Shown: piece after piece, positions 43,293-52,300 of the stretch | Numbering within the stretch: the stretch's first letter is position 1 | Layout: every line of letters starts with the position of its first letter | DNA from: Actinomycetota bacterium | GTDB lineage: Bacteria > Actinomycetota > Acidimicrobiia > IMCC26256 > PALSA-555 | Assembly: GCA_016870355.1 (NCBI GenBank) | Contig: VGBR01000005.1 | Location: forward strand, 124,001-188,000 | Direction of reading: 5' to 3' | Length of the DNA: 64,000 nucleotides | Notes under the pieces: model-generated | Told to the model about the DNA's origin: nothing | Database searches by the model: none | Seen by the model: the letters and a program-made list of their open reading frames with translations, nothing else | Position numbers and translations under genes: made by a program

Positions 43293-44210
43293 ATGGGAGA
43301 GACGCCACAGATCATCGTCACTGATGCCGACCGGGCGAAGGCTCGGGATCAGGTGCGGGCTGCCTCGCGCGGGACGAGTGTTGGCGGGTTCGTGCTGGTT
43401 GGGTTCACCAACCTGATCGGTGCGGGCGTCACGGAGCTGGCGTTTCCTCAGATCGATGGTGTGGTGCGCGTGCGCGGCTTCTGGGGTGACTTCGCCGAAG
43501 CAGTTGTGCTCGGCATCGTCGCGGTCGCGCTCATCGGCGCCACGATCGTGCGCCCGTTCGAGCACGCGATGCACGCGCGGCGCCGCGCCAGCGCCGACCG
43601 AGAAGCGTCGTTCCGCAGAGAGACCGAGCGACGCAACTTCGAACGTCAACTGGCCACAGGTCTCGATCTCTGCGACAACGAACCCGATCTCCTCTCGACG
43701 ACCGCCTACGCGATGCGCATCGTGACCGGCGACGCACCGACCGAGCTCCTGCTCGCCGGCGACCGCGACCAGGCATTCGAGCGGAGGCTGGTGACCGGTC
43801 GCGAGGCTCCCGGCTGCCAGGTCCAAGACCCTGCGCGCTGTCCGGCAACCCGCCGCGGTGCGGTGCAGGTGTTCGCTGACTCCGAGTCGATCGACGCGTG
43901 TCCATGGCTCCCCGACCGGCCGATCGGTCGCGTCGGCTGCGTCTGCGCACCGGTGTCGGTCACGGGGCGCGCACTCGGGGTGCTGCACGCCGTGCACGCG
44001 GTCGAGGAACAGCCGCCGTCCGCCCAGGTCGAGCAGCTGACCGCGCTCGCCGACCACTTCGGCCAGCACATCGGCATCCTCCGCCTCACTGAAGCCGCCG
44101 GCCATGGCGTGCCGTCAGAGCTGATGGCGCGGGCAGCTGTAGGTGGTGCGGCCACCAACGGTTCGGCGGAGGAGGGCGACACCGTCCTTCGGGCAGAGGC
44201 CGCCGGGTAG
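43293..44210 (+). CDS. Membrane-anchored GAF-like domain protein, probably truncated
   Basis: Protein of 305 aa: two transmembrane helices (about residues 31-53 and 70-90), a short coiled linker, then a GAF-like sensor domain (about 110-260; LDLCDNEPDLLSTTAYAMRI..., GRVGCVCAPVSVTGRALGVLHAVHAVEEQPP). In relatives such a module is often followed by a GGDEF domain; none is present. The last 31 residues lie antisense to the 3' end of the glycosylase gene (95 bp overlap), so the frame seems to run past a lost C-terminal domain. Start ATG 43293. Ligand unknown. Confidence 0.65.
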   Translation: MGETPQIIVTDADRAKARDQVRAASRGTSVGGFVLVGFTNLIGAGVTELAFPQIDGVVRVRGFWGDFAEAVVLGIVAVALIGATIVRPFEHAMHARRRASADREASFRRETERRNFERQLATGLDLCDNEPDLLSTTAYAMRIVTGDAPTELLLAGDRDQAFERRLVTGREAPGCQVQDPARCPATRRGAVQVFADSESIDACPWLPDRPIGRVGCVCAPVSVTGRALGVLHAVHAVEEQPPSAQVEQLTALADHFGQHIGILRLTEAAGHGVPSELMARAAVGGAATNGSAEEGDTVLRAEAAG

Positions 44211-44978
44211 TCGAGCCACCATCAGGTCGCCGGTGTGCGACCCGCCACGACGACCGAGCACTCGCAACGTGGTGGCGATCGCGCGCCGGAGCCGCACCTG
44301 TTCGCCGGCATCGAGCGACTCGGCCGGGCGTGCTGGATCGAGCCCTGCTCGCCACAGCGCCTCATCGACGAGCAGGTTGCCGAGACCGGCGATGCGCGAC
44401 TGGTCCATCAGCACCGCCTTCAATGGTGCGCGACTGCGCGAGACGACCGAGCGCAGGTACGGGAGCGCGAGCTCCAACGCGTCGACGCCCAATCGGTCTT
44501 CGTCTGGGTCGAGCTCGACCGCGCCGAGGCGCCGTGGATCACGCATCGCGAGGCGGCCGCCGTCGGCGAACTCGATGATGAATCGGTGCCACTGCACGTT
44601 CTCGCGGTTGCTCGCGTAGAGCAGCGGGTCTCCCGCGGCCTCGCCGTCGATGAGCACTCGCCCACTCATGCCCAAGTGCAACCCGATGGTCGGGCCGGCA
44701 CTCTGGTCGCACTCGCTGCGGGGCGGGTTACCCGCCCCGCGGACGCTCGCTGCTCCGGCGAGCTCGCTTCGCTCGCCGCTCGTATCGACCAGGAGCAGCT
44801 TCCCGCGTCGGCGGGCCGTGGTGAGGCGACGGCCAGGTAGCGCCTTGCGCACTGCCCGTGGCGTCAGGCCGCGCTTCAGGTACCACGTGTCTGGTGCGCG
44901 CACGGCCGCGATCGGTCGGTTCAGCGCCAGTGCTTCGACGAGCGTTCGCGCCGCCTCGACCTCGAGCAGCTCCGGCAA
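44115..44978 (-). CDS. Fpg/Nei-family DNA glycosylase with an in-frame repeat insertion
   Basis: Base-excision-repair glycosylase/AP lyase of 287 aa. N-terminal MPELLEVE (catalytic P2, E3), then GKLLLVDTS followed by about 27 extra residues GERSELAGAASVRGAG...DQSA (68-94), then GPTIGLHLGMSGRV, the normal continuation. Helix-two-turn-helix DQSRIAGLGNLLVDEALWRAGLDP is present. The zinc-finger region reads CPKDG...SCPRHQ, with Asp and His in place of two Cys, as in some actinobacterial members. The insertion is dispersed repeat copy G. Starts 5 bp after the ilvD stop. Whether the inserted loop is tolerated is not known. Confidence 0.85.
   Translation of the reverse strand: MPELLEVEAARTLVEALALNRPIAAVRAPDTWYLKRGLTPRAVRKALPGRRLTTARRRGKLLLVDTSGERSELAGAASVRGAGNPPRSECDQSAGPTIGLHLGMSGRVLIDGEAAGDPLLYASNRENVQWHRFIIEFADGGRLAMRDPRRLGAVELDPDEDRLGVDALELALPYLRSVVSRSRAPLKAVLMDQSRIAGLGNLLVDEALWRAGLDPARPAESLDAGEQVRLRRAIATTLRVLGRRGGSHTGDLMVARLPGGLCPKDGVALLRRTVGGRTTYSCPRHQL
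44703..44781 (-). repeat. Dispersed palindromic element, copy G (inside the Fpg/Nei gene)
   Basis: On the minus strand: GGCGAGCGAAGCGAGCTCGC, CGGAGCAGCGAGCGTCCGCG, core GGGGCGGGTAACCCGCCCC-like palindrome, and the end GCAGCGAGTGCGACCAGA. The CCCGAAGGG block is shortened in this copy. Net length is a multiple of three, so the host frame is preserved. Confidence 0.82.
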
Positions 44979-44983
44979 GGGGG

Positions 44984-46666
44984 CTAGGAGGAGACGTTCG
45001 TGATCGCGCCGGTCTCGGCACCCTGCGCGAGACGCGCGTACTTCGCGATGAATCCGCTCGTGTATCGCGGCTTGCGCGGCTTCCAGCCCTTGCGGCGCGC
45101 GGCGAGCGTCTTCTCGTCGACCAAGAGATCGATCGTGTGGCTCACGGCATCGATGGCGATTCGATCCCCTTCCTCCACGAACGCGATGGGTCCGCCGTCG
45201 ACGGCTTCGGGTGCGACGTGCCCCACGCAGAAGCCTTGTGTGCCACCGGAGAAGCGGCCGTCGGTCACGAGCGCGACGTCCTCACCGCGGCCGATGCCCT
45301 TGATGGCGCCCGTCGTCGCCAGCATCTCCCGCATCCCCGGTCCGCCCTTGGGTCCCTCGTAGCGGATCACCACGACGTCGCCCGCGTCGATCTTCCGCGC
45401 CAACACGGCTTCGAGCGCCGCATCTTCGCCATCGAAGACGCGAGCGCGCCCCTCGAACTTGAGCGCATCCATCCCAGCAACCTTCACGACGCTGCCGTTC
45501 GGAGCGAGGGACCCGGTGAGGATCGCGATCCCACCCTGGCCATGGATCGAATCAGAGAGCGGATGCACGATCGAGCCGTCGGGTGGCGGTGCATCCAGCG
45601 TTGCCAGTTCTTCGGCGATCGTCTTTCCGGTGATCGTGAGGCAGTCGCCGTGCAGCAAGCCGGCATCGAGCAGCTCTGCCATCACGGTGGGCACGCCACC
45701 GATGCGGTCGAGATCGACCATGTGGTACTTGCCGTGCGGCTTCATGTCGGCGATGTGCGGCACCTTCGCGCCGACGCGGTTGAAGTCGTCGAGCTCCAGC
45801 TCCACGCCCGCTTCGAACGCGATCGCGAGCAAGTGCAACACGAGGTTCGTCGAGCCGCCGAGCGCCATGCCCACTGCGATCGCGTTCTCGAACGCTTCCT
45901 TCGTGAGGATCTGTCGCGGTCGGATGCCCAGCTCTAGCTGGTGCACGACGGCGCGTCCGCTCTCGAACGCGAACTCGTCGCGGCGCGAGTCGACAGCTGG
46001 GGCGGACGAGCTACCAAGCAGCGAGAGGCCGAGCGCCTCGCCGGCGGCGGCCATCGTGTTCGCGGTGAACATCCCGGCGCACGACCCTTCGGTGGGACAC
46101 GCGCGCTTCTCGATCTCACCGAGCTCGTTCTCGGTCAACGTGCCCGCCGCGCAGGCACCGATCCCCTCGAAGACGCTCACGACATCGAGTGCCTGATTCT
46201 TGTACTGGCCGGGGAGGATCGTCCCGCCGTACACGAACACTGACGGCAGGTTCAGTCGGGCTGCGGCCATCATCATCCCGGGCAGGCTCTTGTCGCACCC
46301 GGCGAACGTGACCATCGCGTCGAGCCGCTCCGAGTGCATCACGCACTCCACCGAGTCGGCGATGATCTCGCGGGACGGGAGTGACCCCCGCATTCCCTCG
46401 TGGCCCATCGAGATGCCGTCGCTGATCGCAATGGTCACGAACTCGAGGGGAAAGCCTCCCGCGTCACGCACTCCCTCTTTCGCCCTCTTGGCGAGACGGT
46501 CGAGCGGCATGTTGCAAGGCGTGACCTCGTTCCAGCTCGAGGCGACACCGACCTGCGGCTTGTCCCAATCGTCGTCGGTCATGCCGACTGCGCGCAGCAT
46601 GGCTCGCGCACCGGCTCGCTCCATCCCGTCGGTGACGTCTCGACTGCGAGGCTTCATGTCGGCCAT
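44984..46666 (-). CDS. ilvD: Dihydroxy-acid dehydratase
   Basis: Third common step of branched-chain amino acid synthesis, 560 aa. Iron-sulfur-cluster Cys are seen in [19 protein letters not shown] and [18 protein letters not shown]; a first Cys is in [19 protein letters not shown]-type motif appears as [14 protein letters not shown], and [22 protein letters not shown] near the C-terminus. Start ATG 46666 (MADMKPRS) with GGGAAG six bases upstream; the TTG at 46672 is in the spacer. Followed 5 bp later by the Fpg/Nei gene. Confidence 0.94.
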   Translation of the reverse strand: MADMKPRSRDVTDGMERAGARAMLRAVGMTDDDWDKPQVGVASSWNEVTPCNMPLDRLAKRAKEGVRDAGGFPLEFVTIAISDGISMGHEGMRGSLPSREIIADSVECVMHSERLDAMVTFAGCDKSLPGMMMAAARLNLPSVFVYGGTILPGQYKNQALDVVSVFEGIGACAAGTLTENELGEIEKRACPTEGSCAGMFTANTMAAAGEALGLSLLGSSSAPAVDSRRDEFAFESGRAVVHQLELGIRPRQILTKEAFENAIAVGMALGGSTNLVLHLLAIAFEAGVELELDDFNRVGAKVPHIADMKPHGKYHMVDLDRIGGVPTVMAELLDAGLLHGDCLTITGKTIAEELATLDAPPPDGSIVHPLSDSIHGQGGIAILTGSLAPNGSVVKVAGMDALKFEGRARVFDGEDAALEAVLARKIDAGDVVVIRYEGPKGGPGMREMLATTGAIKGIGRGEDVALVTDGRFSGGTQGFCVGHVAPEAVDGGPIAFVEEGDRIAIDAVSHTIDLLVDEKTLAARRKGWKPRKPRYTSGFIAKYARLAQGAETGAITNVSS

Positions 46667-46687
46667 GTCCAACTTCCCGCTCTCGGC

Positions 46688-46754
46688 GCTGCGCGCCGGG
46701 CCGCTCGGGCCCCGGCTCGTGCGCCGCAGGGTACCTGCGGCGCGTTCACTCGCC
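46688..46754. repeat. Possible variant copy of the dispersed element (copy H)
   Basis: Between divergent ilvD and the BNR-like gene: CGCCGGGCCGCTCGGGCCCCGG followed by CGCCGCAGGGTACCTGCGGCG, a palindrome like the core of copies C and I, and TTCACTCGCC. The GAAGGGCGGC block is not present, so assignment is tentative. Confidence 0.4.
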
Positions 46755-46775
46755 TTCGATCGTACCGGCCGGCGT

Positions 46776-46781
46776 TACCCT
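46776..46781 (+). promoter_or_regulatory. -10-like box TACCCT for the BNR-like gene
   Basis: TACCCT ends 6 bases before ATG 46788 with no Shine-Dalgarno sequence, the leaderless pattern of this window. Confidence 0.45.
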
Positions 46782-46787
46782 GACCGC

Positions 46788-47693
46788 ATGGCCTTCGCGC
46801 TCGTCGGCACGTCCAACGGCATCACTGCGCTCGATGCGGACGGCCACGCGCACTTCGAGCTCGACAGTGGCGACGTGTCTCGGCTCGCGCGCAGCACCCG
46901 TGGATGTTGGGCCATCGTCGGTGGCGGGCGCTTGCTGCGCCGGGGTGACGACGAGGTCTGGCACGAAGTTGCAGAGGTCGACGGCGAGCTCACCGCGGTG
47001 CTGCCGTTCGCCGACGGTGCGCTCGCGGGTGTCCGCGATGGCCAACTTCTGCGGATCTCGACGGACGCTGCCGAAGCGGTATCTGGGTTCGATGAAGTCC
47101 AGGGCCGCGAGAACTGGCACGCCGTCCCGAGCGGAGACCCGTACGTTCGGTCGCTGGCGGCCACGGCCGACGCAGGTGCGGTGCTCGCCAACGTCCACGT
47201 CGGTGGGATCCCGCGCTCGACCGATGGCGGTGCGACGTGGTTGCCGACGATCGACCCCGAAGTCGATGTGCACGAGGTGCGCGGCCATCCCTCCGACGAG
47301 GCGCTCGTCGTCGCGGCCGCGGGCGCCGGCTTCTTCTGGAGCACCGACGGCGGCGTCACGTGGACCGAGCACAACGACGGCCTTCACACGACCTACGCAC
47401 GCGCGGTGGCATTCACGAGCGAGGGTGTGCTCGTGAGCGTGTCGGACGGACCGTTCGCTCGCGAAGGCGCGGTGTATCGGTGGGTGCTCGGGACCGACGA
47501 ACCCCTGGAGCGCTGTGTTGACGGCCTCCCCGACGAGCTCGCAGGCAACATCGACACCGGCGCGCTCGACGCGTCCGGCGAAGACGCGGTGCTCGTCGAT
47601 CAAGGCGGCGCGGTCTACGTCAGCGGCAACACCGGCCTCTCCTGGTCACACCTCGCCGACGTAGAGGACGCACACACCGTCGTCCTCGCCTAA
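46788..47693 (+). CDS. BNR/sialidase-like repeat (beta-propeller) protein
   Basis: Cytoplasmic-looking protein of 301 aa with BNR-type turns: STDGGATW, STDGGVTW and a degenerate SGNTGLSW, spaced about 45-120 residues apart. These mark beta-propeller blades as in WD40/YVTN/BNR proteins; catalytic sialidase residues were not recognised. No signal peptide. Function unknown. Convergent with gatB; a strong hairpin lies between. Confidence 0.75.
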   Translation: MAFALVGTSNGITALDADGHAHFELDSGDVSRLARSTRGCWAIVGGGRLLRRGDDEVWHEVAEVDGELTAVLPFADGALAGVRDGQLLRISTDAAEAVSGFDEVQGRENWHAVPSGDPYVRSLAATADAGAVLANVHVGGIPRSTDGGATWLPTIDPEVDVHEVRGHPSDEALVVAAAGAGFFWSTDGGVTWTEHNDGLHTTYARAVAFTSEGVLVSVSDGPFAREGAVYRWVLGTDEPLERCVDGLPDELAGNIDTGALDASGEDAVLVDQGGAVYVSGNTGLSWSHLADVEDAHTVVLA

Positions 47694-47699
47694 CCCTGT

Positions 47700-47757
47700 C
47701 TGCACTCTGGGGACGTTGAAGGTCGCAAGAGCGACCAAATCCGTCCCCAAAGTGCAG
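47700..47757. terminator. Long hairpin between convergent BNR and gatB genes
   Basis: Outer arms CTGCACTCTGGGGACG (47700-47715) and CGTCCCCAAAGTGCAG (47742-47757) pair with one mismatch; inside is a second stem GGTCGC-aaga-GCGACC. It begins 6 bp after the BNR stop and ends 11 bp before the gatB stop, so it probably ends both transcripts. Confidence 0.65.
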
Positions 47758-47768
47758 AGGGGCGGCGG

Positions 47769-49208
47769 CTACCCGAGGCGGTCGTCGAGGAGCTTCTTGA
47801 GGAGCTGGCCGTTGGCTTTGCCGCCGGTTGCCTTCATTGCCTGTCCGATGAAGAAGCCTTGGAGCTTGCCCCGCGCCTTGTCGTCACCCGCGCGGTACGC
47901 GTCTGACTCCTTCGGGTTCGCCGTGATGATGTCGTCGATCACCTTCGCGAGCTCACCCTCGTCGCTCACCTGCGCGAGACCCTGATCCTTCACGACTTCA
48001 CGAGGGACCTTCGAAGTTCCCCACACCTGGTCGAACACTTCCTTGGCTTGTGCACGGGAGATCGTTCCTTCCGCCACGAGATCGACCAGCTCTCCGAGTC
48101 GCGCGGCGGGGAGCTTCTCCTCGGGATCGGCATCCTCGGCGTTCACGCGTGCCAGCACTTCGCCCTGGACCCAGTTCGCAACGTCCGCGGTTGTAGCGGT
48201 CGACACCGTCGCGCTGGTTGTGTACGTCGTCAGCTCGGCCTCCACGATCGTGCGGGCGGCTGCCTCGGGAACACCAAGAGCGACCAACCGGGACCGTTGC
48301 TGTGCGGGGAGCTCCGGCAACGCACCTCGCACTGCCGCGCGCTGCTCATCCGTCGGCGCGACCGGGGTGAGGTCAGGTTCCGGGAAGTAGCGGTAGTCGC
48401 TCGACCCTTCCTTCGTGCGCATGCCGTGCGTCGTGCCGTCATCCTCGTTCCAGTGACGGGTCTCCTGGATGATGCGCTCGCCCGCGTCGAGCATCGCCGA
48501 CTGCCGTTCGATCTCGTGCTCGATGGCGCGGCCAAGGGAGCGCAGCGAGTTCATGTTCTTGATCTCGACTTTGGTCCCGAACTCGGCCGCTCCGGCCTCC
48601 CGCACCGACACGTTGGCGTCGACCCGCATCGAGCCCTCTTCCATCTTCACGTCGGAGAGCCCGATCGCCTTGAGCACACCGCGCAGCTCGGTGACGTAAG
48701 CGCGGGCCTGCTCGGCAGATCGGATGTCGGGCCGACTCACGATCTCCATGAGCGGCACGCCGGCGCGGTTGTAGTCCACGAGCGAGTGCTCAGCATCGTG
48801 GATGCGACCGCCGCCGCCCATGTGCACGGTCTTCCCGGTGTCTTCCTCGAGGTGCGCACGCTCGATGCCAACGGTCGCGCCATCAACTTCCAGGCGACCG
48901 TCGGACAGGATCGGCGACTCGTACTGACTGATCTGAAAGTCCTTGGGCATGTCGGGGTAGAAGTAGTTCTTCCTCGCGAAGATCGAACGGTCCGGCACGT
49001 CGAAGTCGAGCGCTTCCGCGAGCCGCAACGCGAGTTCGACGGCGCGTGCGTTGAGCACCGGCAGCGACCCCGGCAAGCCGAGACACACCGGGCACACGTT
49101 CGTGTTGGGCTCGGCCCCGAACTCATTCGGGCACGAGCAGAAGAGCTTCGTGGCCGTCGCGAGCTCCACGTGTAACTCGAGACCGATCACCGCTTCGTAG
49201 ACGCTCAC
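47769..49208 (-). CDS. gatB: Aspartyl/glutamyl-tRNA amidotransferase subunit B
   Basis: tRNA-binding kinase subunit of GatCAB, 479 aa: YEAVIGLELHVELATATKLFCSCPNEFGAEPNTNVCPVCLGLPGSLPV at the N-terminus with the zinc-type Cys, DYNRAGVPLMEIVSRPD, GTKVEIKNMNSLRSLGRAIEHEIERQ, RYFPEPDLTP, and the YqeY-like tail ending GGKANGQLLKKLLDDRL. It converts mischarged Glu-tRNA(Gln) or Asp-tRNA(Asn). GTG start overlaps the preceding small frame by 4 bp (GTGA). Confidence 0.95.
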   Translation of the reverse strand: MSVYEAVIGLELHVELATATKLFCSCPNEFGAEPNTNVCPVCLGLPGSLPVLNARAVELALRLAEALDFDVPDRSIFARKNYFYPDMPKDFQISQYESPILSDGRLEVDGATVGIERAHLEEDTGKTVHMGGGGRIHDAEHSLVDYNRAGVPLMEIVSRPDIRSAEQARAYVTELRGVLKAIGLSDVKMEEGSMRVDANVSVREAGAAEFGTKVEIKNMNSLRSLGRAIEHEIERQSAMLDAGERIIQETRHWNEDDGTTHGMRTKEGSSDYRYFPEPDLTPVAPTDEQRAAVRGALPELPAQQRSRLVALGVPEAAARTIVEAELTTYTTSATVSTATTADVANWVQGEVLARVNAEDADPEEKLPAARLGELVDLVAEGTISRAQAKEVFDQVWGTSKVPREVVKDQGLAQVSDEGELAKVIDDIITANPKESDAYRAGDDKARGKLQGFFIGQAMKATGGKANGQLLKKLLDDRLG

Positions 49209-49390
49209 GATCTGCTCCCCTGTGCGGCCAGCAGGTCACCGCACACCCAGCGCAATGAAGTGTTGAGCACGTCGGCCGCTTCCCATTGCACGAAGTGACC
49301 GCAGCGTTGCAGCACGAACGGCCCGATGATGTTCAAGAACGCGACGCGGCACCGGTCGGGAAACGTGGGCGCGAGATCGGGCGCTCTCAT
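49205..49390 (-). CDS. 61-aa alpha/beta-hydrolase C-terminal fragment coupled between gatA and gatB
   Basis: Short frame [20 protein letters not shown]... with [33 protein letters not shown], the usual end of an alpha/beta hydrolase including the catalytic His (GHF). The nucleophile and the rest of the fold are missing. It begins in an ATGA overlap with gatA and ends in a GTGA overlap with gatB, so it is translated in coupling with both. Either a deletion remnant kept because it preserves coupling, or a small protein with a new role; the first seems more likely. Confidence 0.6.
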   Translation of the reverse strand: MRAPDLAPTFPDRCRVAFLNIIGPFVLQRCGHFVQWEAADVLNTSLRWVCGDLLAAQGSRS

Positions 49391-50814
49391 CGCACCGACT
49401 CCTCGAGCGCCTGTGCGGTGCGCAGCATGATCACTTCGGCGAGCGGCGGTGCGAGCACCTGCACGCCGACCGGGAGGTTGTCGGCGCCCGTACCGAACGG
49501 CACGCTCATCGCCGGGTGACCGGCGAGGCTGCTCGGCACCGTGCATACGTCGGACAGGTACATCGCCAGCGGATCAGAGGTCTTCTCGCCGAGCTTGAAC
49601 GCCACCGTTGGAGTAGTGGGCGCGAGCAGCACGTTGTGCGTCTCGTACGCGCGTGCGAAGTCACGGATGATCAGCGTGCGGACCTTCTGCGCCTTGCCGT
49701 AGTAGGCGTCGAAGTACCCGGCGGAGAGCGCGTACGTGCCCAGCATGATGCGACGCTTCACCTCGTCGCCGAAGCCCGCCGCGCGTGTGCGTGCGTTCAT
49801 CGTGCCGACGTCCTCACCCTCGACCCGGAGGCCGTAACGCACACCGTCGTAGCGCGCGAGGTTCGACGACGCCTCCGCCGGTGCGATGAGGTAGTACGCC
49901 GAGATCCCGTAGACCGCGCTCGGCACCGATACCCGATCGACGTGTGCGCCGCCGGCTTCGAGCACCGACGCGGCGCGCTCGACCGCGTTGCGAACCTCAG
50001 GCTCTACCCCGTCAGCCTCCGTGAGCTCCTCGACGATTCCCACTCGAAGTCCGTCCGCCCCCGTTTGGAGCGCCTCCACGTATGCGGGCCGCGCGTCGGG
50101 GATGCAGGTGGAATCGCGCGGGTCGGGCACGGCGATGGCATCAAGTGCGGCGGCCGCGTCGGCGACCGTGCTCGCGAACGGGCCGATCTGGTCGAGGCTG
50201 CTTGCGAACGCCACCAAGCCGTACCGCGACACGAGCCCGTAGGTCGGCTTCACGCCGACGACGCCGCACAGCGCTGCCGGCTGACGGATCGATCCCCCCG
50301 TGTCCGACCCGAGCGCGAGCGGTGCAAACCCGGCCGCGACTGCGGCGGCGGAGCCCCCACTCGATCCGCCCGGCACACGCGCAAGGTCGTGCGGGTTGCC
50401 CGTGGGACCGAACGCCGAGTTCTCGGTGGACGAGCCCATCGCGAACTCGTCGAGGTTCGTCTTGCCAACGAGCACCGCGCCGGCTTCGCGCAGGCGCTCG
50501 ACGACCGTGGCGTCGTAGGGTGGGCGCCAACCTTCGAGGATCCGCGACCCGCACGTGGTCGGGATCCCGCGAGTGCACATGTTGTCCTTGACCACCACCG
50601 GGACTCCGGCCAGCGGCCCCGGATCGTCGCCCGCCGCGATCGAACCGTCGACCGCGTCTGCGGTGCGGCGGGCTTCCTCGGCGAGTACGGCGTTGAACGC
50701 GTGGACCTCACCCTCGCGTGCCTCGATGGTGGCGAGGTGCTCGTCGACGACTTCCCGCGCCGACCGTCGGCGGGCGCGCACATCGGCAGCGATGTCGAGC
50801 GCGGTCTGGGTCAC
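49387..50814 (-). CDS. gatA: Aspartyl/glutamyl-tRNA amidotransferase subunit A
   Basis: Glutaminase subunit of 475 aa of the amidase-signature family. Triad K76 ([10 protein letters not shown]), S151 ([11 protein letters not shown]) and nucleophile S175 ([11 protein letters not shown]). [31 protein letters not shown] is the typical GatA stretch, and [26 protein letters not shown] follows. It supplies ammonia to GatB. Start GTG 50814 overlaps gatC stop (GTGA); stop overlaps the small hydrolase fragment (ATGA). Confidence 0.95.
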   Translation of the reverse strand: MTQTALDIAADVRARRRSAREVVDEHLATIEAREGEVHAFNAVLAEEARRTADAVDGSIAAGDDPGPLAGVPVVVKDNMCTRGIPTTCGSRILEGWRPPYDATVVERLREAGAVLVGKTNLDEFAMGSSTENSAFGPTGNPHDLARVPGGSSGGSAAAVAAGFAPLALGSDTGGSIRQPAALCGVVGVKPTYGLVSRYGLVAFASSLDQIGPFASTVADAAAALDAIAVPDPRDSTCIPDARPAYVEALQTGADGLRVGIVEELTEADGVEPEVRNAVERAASVLEAGGAHVDRVSVPSAVYGISAYYLIAPAEASSNLARYDGVRYGLRVEGEDVGTMNARTRAAGFGDEVKRRIMLGTYALSAGYFDAYYGKAQKVRTLIIRDFARAYETHNVLLAPTTPTVAFKLGEKTSDPLAMYLSDVCTVPSSLAGHPAMSVPFGTGADNLPVGVQVLAPPLAEVIMLRTAQALEESVR

Positions 50815-51110
50815 GGTGCGTCGAGGATGCGCGGCACCCGGAAGCGTCCATCTGCCGCGTCGGGCGCCGCGGCAAGGACTTCCTCGCGGTCCAGCGTCGG
50901 GCCGACCTCATCAGCGCGGAGCACGTTCACCAGCGGAAGCGGGTGCGCGGTCGGCGGAACGCCGTCGAGATCGATCGCAGCCAAGTCTTCGACGTGTTCG
51001 AGGATCCCCGAGAGCTCACCCACCATCCGCTCGGCCTCGTCGTCGGTGAGCGACAGTCGCGCCAGCCGCGCGACGTGCTCCACGTCGTCTCGCGTGATTC
51101 GGGGCGTCAC
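50811..51110 (-). CDS. gatC: Aspartyl/glutamyl-tRNA amidotransferase subunit C
   Basis: Small stabilising subunit of 99 aa: [53 protein letters not shown] is the full GatC pattern, ending [11 protein letters not shown] start at 51110. First gene of the gatC-gatA-fragment-gatB operon, divergent from the SCP2-like gene with 42 bp between. Confidence 0.93.
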   Translation of the reverse strand: MTPRITRDDVEHVARLARLSLTDDEAERMVGELSGILEHVEDLAAIDLDGVPPTAHPLPLVNVLRADEVGPTLDREEVLAAAPDAADGRFRVPRILDAP

Positions 51111-51152
51111 GGCGCCGAGTCTACGATCCGATCCCGAACGGAGGACCTTCCT

Positions 51153-51557
51153 TTGGCCAAGCACGCCTTCTTGTCTGACGAGTGGTTCGCGATCGTGGAG
51201 AAGCTCGTCGAAGAGCACAGTCCGGAGGCGCCCCCGGGCGTCGACATGGTCACGAACATCGTCGTGACTGATTCACCGTTCGGCGCCGAGCGTCACCTGC
51301 ACATGTCGTCACGCGGCGGGCGCGGGCACGTCGGCATCGGGCACGCGTCCGACGCCGACGCAACAGTGACCACCGATTACGAGACGGCGAAGGAGATGTT
51401 CACCTCCGGTGACCCCAACGCCGCGATGCAGGCGTTCCTCGCCGGAAAGCTCCGCATCCAGGGCGACCTCGCCAAGATGATGGCGGCGCAGGCCGCGGCG
51501 AACCCCGCGACAGCCAACGAGGCCCTCCTCGAGGCCATCCAAGGCGTCACTGAATAG
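51153..51557 (+). CDS. SCP2 sterol-binding-fold protein
   Basis: Protein of 134 aa with an SCP2-like lipid-binding fold: ATVTTDYETAKEMFTSGDPNAAMQAFLAGKLRIQGDLAKMMAAQAA is the typical SCP2 segment (the gain at about residues 80-110). It may carry lipids or acyl-CoA. The start is TTG 51153, which has GGAGGA about 8 bases upstream; no ATG or GTG fits better. Divergent from gatC. Confidence 0.8.
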   Translation: MAKHAFLSDEWFAIVEKLVEEHSPEAPPGVDMVTNIVVTDSPFGAERHLHMSSRGGRGHVGIGHASDADATVTTDYETAKEMFTSGDPNAAMQAFLAGKLRIQGDLAKMMAAQAAANPATANEALLEAIQGVTE

Positions 51558-51575
51558 GGAGCCTCGCTCCCCGCG

Positions 51576-52262
51576 CTACCGGTTCTCGGGGACGGCGTTC
51601 CAGGACCGCAGGAAGATCACAACGGACGCCAAGGCGAGCGAGCCGTACGACAACAGGTCGGCGATGCCTTGCTGGCGCGCCACGTCGCCGTCGACGCCAC
51701 CGACCTCGAAGCCTGACTCTCCAACGATCGCTTCGAGTGCCGGCGGCACGTCGAATCCGCCAGGCAGCGCCGAGCCGCTGCCGCCGAACACGCCGGGGGC
51801 GATGATCTGGAAGATGCCGTAGACGGCCTTCGCCGCCGCGGTGAGCGCGAGCACTGCGGCTACAAAGCAGATGCCGTAGTGCGCGGCGCGCGCAACAGCA
51901 CCGGTCGCGCCGCAGGCGAGCTTTCCGGCCGGTGCGAGCGCTTCGGACCGTCGGTAGTGGAACACGAACACGATGCCAGCCGCGATCATCAGCAACCCGT
52001 TGTCGAGCGCGTCGCGGTAGAGCGAGTTGTCGTCGTGGCCGTCGACGATGAACTGCGTCAACGCCCGCACGACGCTGTAGAAGGCGAGCAACGTGACGAA
52101 CAACGTGAGGATCGTGATGGTCCCGACGTAGCGCGTCTGCGTGCGGGTTCCGCCGACATCGTCGTCGCGGCGACCCGCGACGAGGATCAGGATCGCCGCA
52201 ATGATCACCAGGATCCCGACCACGATCAGCAGGAAGTCCGGCGTGTTCCCGAAGATGCTCAT
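51576..52262 (-). CDS. Hypothetical four-helix membrane protein
   Basis: Protein of 228 aa with about five hydrophobic stretches: FLLIVVGILVIIAAILILVAG, ITILTLFVTLLAFYSVVRAL, GLLMIAAGIVFVFHY, GICFVAAVLALTAAAKAVYGI and LLSYGSLALASVVIFL. GGGGG lies 4 bases before ATG 52262. No family recognised and no catalytic motif; the loop before the last helix is acidic (VGESGFEVGGVDGD). Confidence 0.65.
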   Translation of the reverse strand: MSIFGNTPDFLLIVVGILVIIAAILILVAGRRDDDVGGTRTQTRYVGTITILTLFVTLLAFYSVVRALTQFIVDGHDDNSLYRDALDNGLLMIAAGIVFVFHYRRSEALAPAGKLACGATGAVARAAHYGICFVAAVLALTAAAKAVYGIFQIIAPGVFGGSGSALPGGFDVPPALEAIVGESGFEVGGVDGDVARQQGIADLLSYGSLALASVVIFLRSWNAVPENR

Positions 52263-52300
52263 GTCGCCCCCAATAGTGGTCGCGATCAGTCTTTCAGGGC

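Noticed and set aside
49516-51267. 583-codon open frame antisense to gatA/gatC
   Set aside because: Shadow frame; gatA and gatC motifs and coupling are clear.
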